Origin: Vespa crabro
Lineage: Eukaryota; Arthropoda; Insecta; Hymenoptera; Vespidae
Length of the DNA: 64,000 bases
NCBI RefSeq assembly: GCF_910589235.1
Contig: NC_060960.1
Span: forward strand, 62,001 to 126,000
Direction: 5' to 3'
Below are positions 25,376-39,152 of the stretch, piece by piece. Numbering within the stretch: position 1 is the stretch's first letter; the number at the start of each line of letters is the position of its first letter. The notes below the pieces were generated by a model, which was not told the DNA's origin, did no database searches, and saw only the letters and a program-made list of their open reading frames with translations. The position numbers and the translations under genes are program-made.

Positions 25376-26879
25376 TAAATCCGCGTATTCATATGATAAT
25401 TGTCGATAAACGTAATCGACATACGCGAATTTCGGTATATGCGAAGATAAAATCTTGAAATCTTTAATAGTACTTGTGCCACAGTTAGGAAAATGTTACC
25501 AATCGATTCAGAACATTGCATTTCATAAGATCAAACATCTATTTTATATTGGAATCAAAGTTTTTAACATTCTTTCATATCGTATTTACGATTTTTCGCT
25601 CATATACGCGTAACGTCGAAAAACGAAAACTTGAAATCTCGTCCAATTTCATTGATTTTATATTCCATCGATGCAGAATAAAGAATATAACAAGAATTTA
25701 ACGTTTTTACTATGTTTAAATACGCGTTTTCATATGATAATTGTCGAAAAAAGTAATTGACATACGCGAATTTCGGTATGTGCGAAGATAAAATCGTGAA
25801 ATCTATAATAATACTTGTGCCACAGTTAGAAAAATGTTACCAATCGATTCAGAACATTGCATTTCATAAGATCAAACATATATTTTATATTGGAATCAAA
25901 GTTTTTAACATTCTATCATATCGTATATACGATTTTTCGCTCATATACGCGTATCTTCGAAAAACGAAAACTTGATATCTCGTTCAATTTCATTGATTTT
26001 ATATTCAATCGATGCAGAATAAAGAATATAACAAGAATATAACGTTTTTACTATGTTTAAATACGCGTATTCATATGATAATTGTCGAAAAACGTAATTG
26101 ACATACGCGAATTTCGGTATATGCGAAGATAAAATCGTGAAATCTTTAATAGTACTTGTGCCACAGTTAGGAAAATGTTACCAATCGATTCAGAACATTG
26201 CATTCCATAAGATCAAACATCTATTTTATATTGGAATCAAAGTTTTTAACATTATTTCATATCGTATATACGATTTTTCGCTCATATACGCGTATCGTCG
26301 AAAAACGAAAACTTGATATCTCGTTCAATTTCATTGATTTTATATTCTATCGATGCAGAATAAAGAATATAACAAGCATATAACGGTTTCACTATGTTTA
26401 AATCCGCGTATTCATATGATAATTGTCGATAAACGTAATCGACATACGCGAATTTCGGTATATGCGAAGATAAAATCTTGAAATCTTTAATAGTATTTGT
26501 GCCACAGTTAGGAAAATGTTACCAATCGATTCAGAACATTGCATTTCATAAGATCAAACATCTATTTTATATTGGAATCAAAGTTTTTAACATTCTTTCA
26601 TATCGTATTTACGATTTTTCGCTCATATACGCGTAACGTCGAAAAACGAAAACTTGAAATCTCGTCCAATTTCATTGATTTTATATTCCATCGATGCAGA
26701 ATAAAGAATATAACAAGAATTTAACGTTTTTAATATGTTTAAATACGCGTATTCAAATGATAATTGTCGAAAAAAGTAATTGACATACGCGAATTTCGGT
26801 ATATGCGAAGATAAAATCGTGAAATCTTTAATAATACTTGTGCCACAGTTAGAAAAATGTTATCAATCGATTCAGAACA
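25376..26879. repeat. 3-mer related pair (offset 1023 bp)
   Basis: The tail of the copy at 25175 (aatCcgcgtAttc, gtcgaTaaacg, tcTtgaaatc) plus the copy at 25516 (gtatTtacg, gtaAcgtcg, gtCcaattt, aatTtaacg) reappear as the tail of 26198 plus the copy at 26539. The offset is exactly three monomers. The two intervening monomers (25857, 26198) are related to each other (ttgaTatc) but differ in the remaining markers. Confidence 0.85.
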
Positions 26880-29266
26880 TTGCATTTCATAAGATCAAAC
26901 ATCTATTTTATATTGGAATCAAAGTTTTTAACATTCTTTCATATCGTATATACGATTTTTCGCTCATATACGCGTATCGTCGAAAAACGAAAACTTGATA
27001 TCTCGTTCAATTTCATTGATTTTATATTCTATCGATGCAGAATAAAGAATATAACAAGCATATAACGGTTTTACTATGTTTAAATACGCGTTTTCATATG
27101 ATAATTGTCGAAAAACGTAATCGACATACGCGAATTTCGGTATATGCGAAGATAAAATCGTGAAATCTTTAATAATACTTGTGCCACAGTTAGAAAAATG
27201 TTACCAATCGATTCAGAACATTGCATTTCATAAGATCAAAAATCTATTTTATATTGGAATCAAAGTGTTTAACATTCTTTCATATCGTATATACGAATTT
27301 TCGCACATATACGCGTATCGTCGAAATACGAAAACTTGAAATCTCGTTCAATTTTATTGATTTTATATTCTATCGATGCAGAATAAAGAATATAACAAGA
27401 ATATAACGTTTTTGCTATGTTTAAATTCGCGTTTTCATATGATAATTGTCGAAAAACGTAATTGACATACGCGAATTTCGGTATATGCGAAGATAAAATC
27501 GTGAAATCTATAATAATACTTGTGCCACAGTTAGAAAAATGTTACCAATCGATTCAGAACATTGCATTTCATAAGATCAAACATCTATTTTATATTGGAA
27601 TCAAAGTTTTTAACATTCTTTCATATCGTATATACGATTTTTCGCTCATATACGCGTATCGTCGAAAAACGAAAACTTGATTTCTCGTTCAATTTCATTG
27701 ATTTTATATTCTATCGATGCAGAATAAAGAATATAACAAGCATATAACGGTTTTACTATGTTTAAATACGCGTTTTCATATAATAATTGTCGAAAAACGT
27801 AATCGACATACGCGAATTTCGGTATATGCGAAGATAAAATCGTGAAATCTTTAATAATACTTGTGCCACAGTTAGAAAAATGTTACCAATCGATTCAGAA
27901 CATTGCATTTCATAAGATCAAACATCTATTTTATATTGGAATCAAAGTTTTTAACATTCTTTCATATCGTATATACGATTTTTCGCTCATATACGCGTAT
28001 CGTCGAAATACGAAAACTTGAAATCTCGTTCAATTTCATTGATTTTATATTCTATCGATGCAGAATAAAGAATATAACAAGCATATAACGGTTTTACTAT
28101 GTTTAAATACGCGTTTTCATATGATAATTGTCGAAAAACGTAATCGACATACGCGAATTTCGGTATATGCGAAGATAAAATCGTGAAATCTTTAATAATA
28201 CTTGTGCCACAGTTAGAAAAATGTTACCAATCGATTCAGAACATTGCATTTCATAAGATCAAAAATCTATTTTATATTGGAATCAAAGTTTTTAACATTC
28301 TTTCATATCGTATATTCGATTTTTCGCTCATATACGCGTATCGTCGAAAAACGAAAACTTGAAATCTCGTTCAATTTCATTGATTTTATATTCTATCGAT
28401 GCAGAATAAAGAATATAACAAGAATATAACGTTTTTACTATGTTTAAATACGCGTTTTCATATGATAATTGTCGAAAAAAGTAATTGACATACGCGAATT
28501 TCGGTATATGCGAAGATAAAATCGTGAAATCTATAATAATACTTGTGCCACAGTTAGAAAAATGTTACCAATCGATTCAGAACATTGCATTTCATAAGAT
28601 CAAACATCTATTTTATATTGGAATCAAAGTTTTTAACATTCTTTCATATCGTATATACGATTTTTCGCTCATATACGCGTATCGTCGAAAAACGAAAACT
28701 TGATATCTCGTTCAATTTCATTGATTTTATATTCTATCGATGCAGAATAAAGAATATAACAAGCATATAACGGTTTTACTATGTTTAAATACGCGTTTTC
28801 ATATGATAATTGTCGAAAAACGTAATCGACATACGCGAATTTCGGTATATGCGAAGATAAAATCGTGAAATCTTTAATAATACTTGTGCCACAGTTAGAA
28901 AAATGTTACCAATCGATTCAGAACATTGCATTTCATAAGATCAAAAATCTATTTTATATTGGAATCAAAGTTTTTAACATTCTTTCATATCGTATATTCG
29001 ATTTTTCGCTCTTATACGCGTATCGTCGAAATACGAAAACTTGAAATCTCGTTCAATTTCATTGATTTTATATTCTATCGATGCAGAATAAAGAATATAA
29101 CAAGAATATAACGTTTTTACTATGTTTAAATACGCGTTTTCATATGATAATTGTCGAAAAACGTAATCGACTTACGCGAATTTCGGTATATGCGAAGATA
29201 AAATCGTGAAATCTTTAATAATACTTGTGCCACAGTTAGAAAAATGTTACCAATCGATTCAGAACA
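26880..29266. repeat. Irregular alternation of two monomer types
   Basis: Type C has aagCata and acgGttt (26880, 27562, 27903, 28585). Type D has caaaAatc (27221, 28244, 28926), usually with tatTcg or gaaaTacg. The order is C D C C D C D, close to a 2-mer cycle with one type C repeated. Type D monomers at 27221 and 28244 are followed by aatTgac with atctAtaat, a further shared mark. Confidence 0.82.
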
Positions 29267-31312
29267 TTGCATTTCATAAGATCAAACATCTATTTTATAT
29301 TGGAATCAAAGTTTTTAACATTCTTTCATATCGTATATACGATTTTTAGCTCATATACGCGTATCGTCGAAAAACGAAAACTTGAAATCTCGTTCAATTT
29401 CATTGATTTTATATTCTATCGATGCAGAATAAAGAATATAACAAGAATATAACGTTTTTACTATGTTTAAATACGCGTTTTCATAAGATAATTGTCGAAA
29501 AACGTAATCGACATACGCGAATTTCGGTATATGCGAAGATAAAATCGTGAAATCTTTAATAATACTTGTGCCACAGTTAGAAAAATGTTACCAATCGATT
29601 CAGAACATTGCATTTCATAAGATCAAAAATCTATTTTATATTGGAATCAAAGTTTTTAACATTCTTTCATATCGTATATTCGATTTTTCGCTCATATACG
29701 CGTATCGTCGAAATACGAAAACTTGAAATCTCGTTCAATTTCATTGATTTTATATTCTATCGATGCAGAATAAAGAATATAACGAGAATATAACGTTTTT
29801 ACTATGTTTAAATACGCGTTTTCATATGATAATTGTCGAAAAACGTAATCGACTTACGCGAATTTCGGTATATGCGAAGCTAAAATCGTGAAATCTTTAA
29901 TAATACTTGTGCCACAGTTAGAAAAATGTTACCAATCGATTCAGAACATTGCATTTCATAAGATCAAACATCTATTTTATATTGGAATCAAAGTTTTTAA
30001 CATTCTTTCATATCGTATATACGATTTTTAGCTCATATACGCGTATCGTCGAAAAACGAAAACTTGAAATCTCGTTCAATTTCATTGATTTTATATTCTA
30101 TCTATGCAGAATAAAGAATATAACAAGAATATAACGTTTTTACTATGTTTAAATACGCGTATTCATATGATAATTGTCGAAAAACTTAATTGACATACGC
30201 GAATTTCGGTATATGCGAAGATAAAATCGTGAAATCTTTAATAATACTTGTGCCACAGTTAGAAAAATGTTACCAATCGATTCAGAACATTGCATTTCAT
30301 AAGATCAAACATCTATTTTATATTGGAATCAAAGTTTTTAACATTCTTTCATAACGTATATACGATTTTTCGCTCATATACGCGTATCGTCGAAAAACGA
30401 AAACTTGAAATCTCGTTCAATTTCATTGATTTTATATTCTATCGATGCAGAATAAAGTATATAACAAGCATATAACGGTTTTACTATGTTTAAATACGCG
30501 TTTTCATATGATAATTGTCGAAAAACGTAATCGACATACGCGAATTTCGGTATATGCGAAGATAAAATCGTGAAATCTTTAATAGTACTTGTGCCACAGT
30601 TAGGAAAATGTTACCAATCGATTCAGAACATTGCATTCCATAAGATCAAACATCTATTTTATATTGGAATCAAAGTTTTTAACATTCTTTCATTTCGTAT
30701 ATACGATTTTTCGCTCATATACGCCTAACGTGGAAAAACGAAAACTTGATATCTCGTTCAATTTCATTGATTTTATATTCTATCGATGCAGAAGGAAGAA
30801 TATAACAAGAATATAACGTTTTTACTATGTTTAAATACGCGTTTTCATATGATAATTGTCGAAAAACGTAATCGACATACGCGAATTTCGGTATCTGCGA
30901 AGATAAAATCGTGAAATCTTTAATAATACTTTTGCCACAGTTAGGAAAATGTTACCAATCGATTCAGAACATTGCATTTCATAAGATCAAACATCTATTT
31001 TATATTGGAATCAAAGTTTTTAACATTCTTTCATATCGTATATACGATTTTTCGCTCATATACGCGTAACGTGGAAAAACGAAATCTTGATATCTCGTTC
31101 AATTTCATTGATTTTATATTCCATCGATGCAGAATAAAGAATATAAGAAGAATATAACGTTTTCACTATGTTTAAATACGCGTATTCATATGATAATTGT
31201 CGAAAAACCTAATGGACATACGCGAATTTCGGTATATGCGAAGATAAAATCGTGAAATCTTTAATAGTACTTGTTCCACAGTTAGGAAAATGTTACCAAT
31301 CGATTCAGAACA
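29267..31312. repeat. 6-mer HOR, copy 1 (2046 bp)
   Basis: Six monomers (29267, 29608, 29949, 30290, 30631, 30972), each with its own private set: tttttAgctc with cataAgata; caaaAatc with aacGagaat and gaagCtaaa; atcTatgcag; cataAcgtat with aaagTata; cattCcat with agaaGGaag and gtatCtgcg; gtaAcgtGg with ataaGaag and aatGgac. The next six monomers repeat all of these in order. The first four monomers themselves derive from a 2-mer cycle (tttttAgctc alternating with other types). Confidence 0.95.
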
Positions 31313-33358
31313 TTGCATTTCATAAGATCAAACATCTATTTTATATTGGAATCAAAGTTTTTAACATTCTTTCATATCGTATATACGATTTTTAGCTCAT
31401 ATACGCGTATCGTCGAAAAACGAAAACTTGAAATCTCGTTCAATTTCATTGATTTTATATTCTATCGATGCAGAATAAAGAATATAACAAGAATATAACG
31501 TTTTTACTATGTTTAAATACGCGTTTTCATAAGATAATTGTCGAAAAACGTAATCGACATACGCGAATTTCGGTATATGCGAAGATAAAATCGTGAAATC
31601 TTTAATAATACTTGTGCCACAGTTAGAAAAATGTTACCAATCGATTCAGAACATTGCATTTCATAAGATCAAAAATCTATTTTATATTGGAATCAAAGTT
31701 TTTAACATTCTTTCATATCGTATATTCGATTTTTCGCTCATATACGCGTATCGTCGAAATACGAAAACTTGAAATCTCGTTCAATTTCATTGATTTTATA
31801 TTCTATCGATGCAGAATAAAGAATATAACGAGAATATAACGTTTTTACTATGTTTAAATACGCGTTTTCATATGATAATTGTCGAAAAACGTAATCGACT
31901 TACGCGAATTTCGGTATATGCGAAGCTAAAATCGTGAAATCTTTAATAATACTTGTGCCACAGTTAGAAAAATGTTACCAATCGATTCAGAACATTGCAT
32001 TTCATAAGATCAAACATCTATTTTATATTGGAATCAAAGTTTTTAACATTCTTTCATATCGTATATACGATTTTTAGCTCATATACGCGTATCGTCGAAA
32101 AACGAAAACTTGAAATCTCGTTCAATTTCATTGATTTTATATTCTATCTATGCAGAATAAAGAATATAACAAGAATATAACGTTTTTACTATGTTTAAAT
32201 ACGCGTATTCATATGATAATTGTCGAAAAACTTAATTGACATACGCGAATTTCGGTATATGCGAAGATAAAATCGTGAAATCTATAATAATACTTGTGCC
32301 ACAGTTAGAAAAATGTTACCAATCGATTCAGAACATTGCATTTCATAAGATCAAACATCTATTTTATATTGGAATCAAAGTTTTTAACATTCTTTCATAA
32401 CGTATATACGATTTTTCGCTCATATACGCGTATCGTCGAAAAACGAAAACTAGATATCTCGTTCAATTTCATTGATTTTATATTCTATCGATGCAGAATA
32501 AAGTATATAACAAGCATATAACGGTTTTACTATGTTTAAATACGCGTTTTCATATGATAATTGTCGAAAAACGTAATCGACATACGCGAATTTCGGTATA
32601 TGCGAAGATAAAATCGTGAAATCTTTAATAGTACTTGTGCCACAGTTAGGAAAATGTTACCAATCGATTCAGAACATTGCATTCCATAAGATCAAACATC
32701 TATTTTATATTGGAATCAAAGTTTTTAACATTCTTTCATTTCGTATATACGATTTTTCGCTCATATACGCCTAACGTGGAAAAACGAAAACTTGATATCT
32801 CGTTCAATTTCATTGATTTTATATTCTATCGATGCAGAAGGAAGAATATAACAAGAATATAACGTTTTTACTATGTTTAAATACGCGTTTTCATATGATA
32901 ATTGTCGAAAAACGTAATCGACATACGCGAATTTCGGTATCTGCGAAGATAAAATCGTGAAATCTTTAATAATACTTTTGCCACAGTTAGGAAAATGTTA
33001 CCAATCGATTCAGAACATTGCATTTCATAAGATCAAACTTCTATTTTATATTGGAATCAAAGTTTTTAACATTCTTTCATATCGTATATACGATTTTTCG
33101 CTCATATACGCGTAACGTGGAAAAACGAAATCTTGATATCTCGTTCAATTTCATTGATTTTATATTCCATCGATGCAGAATAAAGAATATAAGAAGAATA
33201 TAACGTTTTCACTATGTTTAAATACGCGTATTCATATGATAATTGTCGAAAAACCTAATGGACATACGCGAATTTCGGTATATGCGAAGATAAAATCGTG
33301 AAATCTTTAATAGTACTTGTTCCACAGTTAGGAAAATGTTACCAATCGATTCAGAACA
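31313..33358. repeat. 6-mer HOR, copy 2 (2046 bp)
   Basis: Follows copy 1 directly, with no length change. By eye I find four substitutions between copies: atctAtaat near 32282, two in ctAgaTatc near 32450, and aaacTtc near 33037. The copies are thus roughly 99.8% identical, while adjacent monomers inside each copy differ at many sites. This is the clearest recent tandem duplication in the window. Confidence 0.95.
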
Positions 33359-34040
33359 TTGCATTTCATAAGATCAAACATCTATTTTATATTGGAATCA
33401 AAGTTTTTAACATTCTTTCATATCGTATATACGATTTTTCGCTCATATACGCGTATCGTCGAAAAACGAAAACTTGATATCTCGTTCAATTTCATTGATT
33501 TTATATTCTATCGATGCAGAATAAAGAATATAACAAGCATATAACGGTTTTACTATGTTTAAATACGCGATTTCATATGATAATTGTAGAGAAACGTAAT
33601 CGACATACGCGAATTTCGGTATATGCGAAGATAAAATCGTGAAATCTTTAATAATACTTGTGCCACAGTTAGGAAAATGACACCAATCGATTCAGAACAT
33701 TGCATTTCATAAGATCAAATAACTATTTTATATTGGAATCAACGTTTTTAACATTCTTTCATATCGTATATTCGATTTTACGCTCATATACGCGTATCGT
33801 CGAAAAACGAAAACTTGATATCTCGTTCAATTTCATTGATTTTATATTCCATCGATGCAGAATAAAGAATATAAGAAGAATATAAAATTTTCACTATGTT
33901 TAAATACGCGTATTCATATGATAATTGTCGAAAAACGTAATCGACATACGCGAATTTCGGTATATGCGAAGATGAAATCGTGAAATCTTTAATAGTACTT
34001 GTGCCACAGTTAGGAAAATGTTACCAATCGATTCAGAACA
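33359..34040. repeat. Two monomers between HOR blocks
   Basis: The copy at 33359 is type C (ttgaTatc, aagCata, acgGttt), matching 26880 and 28585, but with gcgAtttc and gtAgaGaaacg. The copy at 33700 (aaaTaActa, tcaaCgtt, tttAcgctc, ataaGaag, ataaAAtttt) resembles the one at 38471. That resemblance links the two flanks of the following 4/5-mer HOR. Confidence 0.8.
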
Positions 34041-37000
34041 TTGCATTTCATAAGATCAAACATCTATTTTATATTGGAATCAAAGTTTTTAACATTCTTT
34101 CATATCGTATATACGATTTTTCGCTCATATACGCGTATCGTCGAAAAAGGAAAACTTGAAATCACGTTCAATTTCATTGATTTTATATTCCATCGATGCA
34201 GAATAAAGAATATAACAAGAATATAACGTTTTTACTATGTTTAAATACGCGTTTTCATATGATAATTGTCGAAAAATGTAATTGACATACGCGAATTTCG
34301 GTATATGCGAAGATAAAATCGTGAAATCTATAATAATACTTGTGCCACAGTTAGGAAAATGTTACCATCGATTCAGAACATTGCATTTCATAAGATCAAA
34401 CATCTATTTTATATTGGAATCAAAGTTTTTAACATTCTTTCATATCGTATATACGGTTTTTCGCTCATATACGCGTATCGTCGAAAAACGAAAACATTAA
34501 ATCTCGTTCAATTTCATTGATTTTATATTCCATCGATGCAGAATAAAGAATATAACAAGAATATAACGTTTTTACTATGTTTAAATACGCGTTTTCATAT
34601 GATAATTGTCGAAAAACGTAATCGGCATAAGCGAATTTCGGTATATGCGAAGATGAAATCGTGAAATCTTTAATAATACTTTTGCCACAGTTAGGAAAAT
34701 GTTACCAATCGATTCAGAACATTGCATTTCATAAGATCAAACATCTATTTTATATTGGAATCAATGTTTTTAACATTCTTTCATATCGTATATACGATTT
34801 TTCGCTCATATACGCGTATCGTCGAAAAACGAAAACTTGATATCTCGTTCAATTTCATTGATTTTATATTCCATCGATGCAGAATAAAGAATATAAGAAG
34901 AATATAACGTTTTCACTATGTTTAAATACGCGTATTCATATGATAATTGTCGAAAAACGTAATCGACATACGCGAATTTCGGTATATGCGAAGATGAAAT
35001 CGTGAAATCTTTAATAGTACTTGTGCAACAGGTAGGAAAATGTTACCAATCGATTCAGAAAATTGCATTTCATAATATCAAACATCTATTTTATATTGGA
35101 ATCAAAGTTTTTAACATTCTTTCATATCGTATATACGATTTTTCGCTCATAAACGCGTATCGTCGAAAAACGAAAACTTGAAATCTCGTTCAATTTCATT
35201 GATTTTATATTCCATCGATGCAGAATAAAGAATATAACAAGAATATAACATTTTTACTATGTTTAAATACGCGTTTTCATATGATAATTGTCGAAAAACT
35301 TAATCGACATACGCGAATTTCGGTATATGCGAAGATAAAATCGTGAAATCTTTAATAATACTTGTGCCACAGTTAGAAAAATGTTACCAATCGATTCAGA
35401 ACATTGCATTTCATAAGATCAAACATCTATTTTATATTGGAATCAAAGTTTTTAACATTCTTTCATATCGTATATACGATTTTTCGCTCATCTACGCGTA
35501 TCGTCGAAAAACGAAAACTTGAAATCACGTTCAATTTCATTGATTTTAAATTCCATCGATGCAGAATAAAGAATATAACAAGAATATAACGTTTTTACTA
35601 TGTTTAAATACGCGTTTTCATATGATAATTGTCGAAAAATGTAATTGACATACGCGAATTTCGGTATATGCGAAGATAAAATCGTGAAATCTATAATAAT
35701 ACTTGTGCCACAGTTAGGAAAATGTTACCATCGATTCAGAACATTGCATTTCATAAGATCAAACATCTACTTTATATTGGAATCAAAGTTTTTAACATTC
35801 TTTCATATCGTATATACGGTTTTTCGCTCATATACGCGTATCGTCGAAAAACGAAAACATTAAATCTCGTTCAATTTCATTGATTTTATATTCCATCGAT
35901 GCAGAATAAAGAATATAACAAGAATATAACGTTTTTACTATGTTCAAATACGCGTTTTCATATGATAATTGTCGAAAAACGTAATCGGCATAAGCGAATT
36001 TCGGTATATGCGAAGATGAAATCGTGAAATCTTTAATAATACTTTTGCCACAGTTAGGAAAATGTTACCAATCGATTCAGAACATTGCATTTCATAAGAT
36101 CAAACATCTATTTTATATTGGAATCAAAGTTTTTAACATTCTTTCATATCGTATATACGATTTTTCGCTCATATACGCGTATCGTCGAAAAACGAAAACT
36201 TGATATCTCGTTCAATTTCATTGATTTTATATTCCATCGATGCAGAATAAAGAATATAAGAAGAATATAACGTTTTCACTATGTTTAAATACGCGTATTC
36301 ATATGATAATTGTCGAAAAACGTAATCGACATACGCGAATTTCGGTATATGCGAAGATGAAATCGTGAAATCTTTAATAATACTTTTGCCACAGTTAGGA
36401 AAATGATACCAATCGATTCAGAACATTGCATTTCATAAGATCAAACATCTATTTTATATTGGAATCAAAGTTTTTAACATTCTTTCATATCGTATATACG
36501 ATTTTTCGCTCATATACGCGTATCGTCGAAAAACGAAAACTTGATATCTCGTTCAATTTCATTGATTTTATATTCCATCGATGCAGAATAAAGAATATAA
36601 GAAGAATATAACGTTTTCACTATGTTTAAATACGCGTATTCATATGATAATTGTCGAAAAACGTAATCGACATACGCGAATTTCGGTATATGCGAAGATG
36701 AAATCGTGAAATCTTTAATAGTACTTGTGCAACAGGTAGGAAAATGTTACCAATCGATTCAGAAAATTGCATTTCATAATATCAAACATCTATTTTATAT
36801 TGGAATCAAAGTTTTTAACATTCTTTCATATCGTATATACGATTTTTCGCTCATAAACGCGTATCGTCGAAAAACGAAAACTTGAAATCTCGTTCAATTT
36901 CATTGATTTTATATTCCATCGATGCAGAATAAAGAATATAACAAGAATATAACATTTTTACTATGTTTAAATACGCGTTTTCATATGATAATTGTCGAAA

Positions 37001-38129
37001 AACTTAATCGACATACGCGAATTTCGGTATATGCGAAGATAAAATCGTGAAATCTTTAATAGTACTTGTGCCACAGTTAGGAAAATGTTACCAATCGATT
37101 CAGAACATTGCATTTCATAAGATCAAACATCTATTTTATATTGGAATCAAAGTTTTTAACATTCTTTCATATCGTATATACGATTTTTCGCTCATCTACG
37201 CGTATCGTCGAAAAAGGAAAACTTGAAATCACGTTCAATTTCATTGATTTTAAATTCCATCGATGCAGAATAAAGAATATAACAAGAATATAACGTTTTT
37301 ACTATGTTTAAATACGCGTTTTCATATGATAATTGTCGAAAAATGTAATTGACATACGCGAATTTCGGTATATGCGAAGATAAAATCGTGAAATCTATAA
37401 TAATACTTGTGCCACAGTTAGGAAAATGTTACCATCGATTCAGAACATTGCATTTCATAAGATCAAACATCTACTTTATATTGGAATCAAAGTTTTTAAC
37501 ATTCTTTCATATCGTATATACGGTTTTTCGCTCATATACGCGTATCGTCGAAAAACGAAAACATTAAATCTCGTTCAATTTCATTGATTTTATATTCCAT
37601 CGATGCAGAATAAAGAATATAACAAGAATATAACGTTTATACTATGTTCAAATACGCGTTTTCATATGATAATTGTCGAAAAACGTAATCGGCATAAGCG
37701 AATTTCGGTATATGCGAAGATGAAATCGTGAAATCTTTAATAATACTTTTGCCACAGTTAGGAAAATGTTACCAATCGATTCAGAACATTGCATTTCATA
37801 AGATCAAACATCTATTTTATATTGGAATCAAAGTTTTTAACATTCTTTCATATCGTATATACGATTTTTCGCTCATATACGCGTATCGTCGAAAAACGAA
37901 AACTTGATATCTCGTTCAATTTCATTGATTTTATATTCCATCGATGCAGAATAAAGAATATAAGAAGAATATAACGTTTTCACTATGTTTAAATACGCGT
38001 ATTCATATGATAATTGTCGAAAAACGTAATCGACATACGCGAATTTCGGTATATGCGAAGATGAAATCGTGAAATCTTTAATAATACTTTTGCCACAGTT
38101 AGGAAAATGATACCAATCGATTCAGAACA
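34041..38129. repeat. 4/5-mer HOR with inherited one-base deletion
   Basis: Units begin at 34041 (four monomers), 35404 (five) and 37108 (three, then divergence). The first monomer of each has atcAcgttc, aatgtaatTgac and accatcgatt (one A lost, 340 bp). The second has tacGgttt, aacATtaaatc and cataAgcg. The third has ttgaTatc, ataaGaag and gatGaaatc. The fourth or fifth has cataaTatc and cataAacgcg. The five-monomer unit contains an extra gatGaaatc monomer (36085 and 36426 replace the single 34722). The repeat unit is 1704 bp between the second and third copies. Confidence 0.92.
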
Positions 38130-39152
38130 TTGCATTTCATAAGATCAAACATCTATTTTATATTGGAATCAAAGTTTTTAACATTCTTTCATATCGTATA
38201 TACGATTTTTCGCACATATACGCGTATCGTCGAAAAAGGAAAACTTGAAATCACGTTCAATTTCATTGATTTTATATTCCATCGATGCAGAATAAAGAAT
38301 ATAACAAGAATATAACGTTTTTACTATGTTTAAATACGCGTTTTCATATGATAATTGTCGAAAAACGTAATCGACATACGCGAATTTCGGAATATGCGAA
38401 GATAAAATCGTGAAATCTTTAATAATACTTGTGCCACAGTTAGGAAAATGTTACCAATCGATTCAGAACATTGCATTTCATGAGATCCAACATCTATTTT
38501 ATATTGGAATCTAAGTTTTTAACATTCTTTCATATCGTATATACGATTTTTCGCTCATATACGCGTATCGTCGAAAAACGAAAACTTGATATCTCGTTCA
38601 ATTTCATTGATTTTATATTCCATCGATGCAGAATAAAGAATATAAGAAGAATATAAAATTTTCACTATGTTTAAATACGCGTATTCATATGATAATTGTC
38701 GAAAAACGTAATCGACATACGCGAATTTCGGTATATGCGAAGATGAAATCGTGAAATCTTTAATAGTACTTGTGCCACAGTTAGGAAAATGTTACCAATC
38801 GATTCAGAACATTGCATTTCATAAGATCAAACATCTATTTTATATTGGAATCAAAGTTTTTAACATTCTTTCATATCGTATATACGATTTTTCGCTCATA
38901 TACGCGTATCGTCGAAAAAGGAAAACTTGAAATCACGTTCAATTTCATTGATTTTATATTCCATCGATGCAGAATAAAGAATATAACAAGAATATAACGT
39001 TTTTACTATGTTTAAATACGCGTTTTCATATGATAATTGTCGAAAAACGTAATCGACATACGCGAATTTCGGTATATGCAAAAATAAAATCGTGAAATCT
39101 TTAGTAATACATGTGCCACAGTTAGAAAAATGTTACCAATCGATTCAGAACA
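38130..39152. repeat. Distal flank of the 4/5-mer HOR
   Basis: The copies at 38130 and 38812 (aaaaGgaaaac, atcAcgttc) are of the unit-opening type but keep the full aatcgatt and are 341 bp. The copy at 38471 (catGagatcCaac, ataaAAtttt) matches 33700. So 38471-39152 repeats the arrangement at 33700-34380. The tail of 38812 changes to tgcAaaA and taatacAtg, the first marks of the third family. Confidence 0.83.

Larger units (their letters stand above)
24493..39152. repeat. Zone 5: second variant family
   Basis: Monomers start at 24493 to 34041 in steps of 341, then 34381, 34722, 35063, 35404, 35744, 36085, 36426, 36767, 37108 and 37448 to 38812 in steps of 341. Markers rare or absent elsewhere are ttgaTatc, aagCata with acgGttt (26198 to 33359), caaaAatc with tatTcg, gaaaTacg, aataGtac, gttaGgaaa, gcgtAttc and ataaGaag. 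Monomers here differ from consensus at more sites than those in zones 4 and 6 by eye. This suggests an older or separately evolved block. It contains the 6-mer and 4/5-mer HORs given separately. Confidence 0.88.

Noticed and set aside
29267..33358. Assembly artefact as the only explanation for the near-identical 2-kb blocks
   Set aside because: It cannot be excluded, but the copies differ at about four scattered sites and similar nested duplications of other sizes occur across the array, so a real tandem duplication is the simpler reading.
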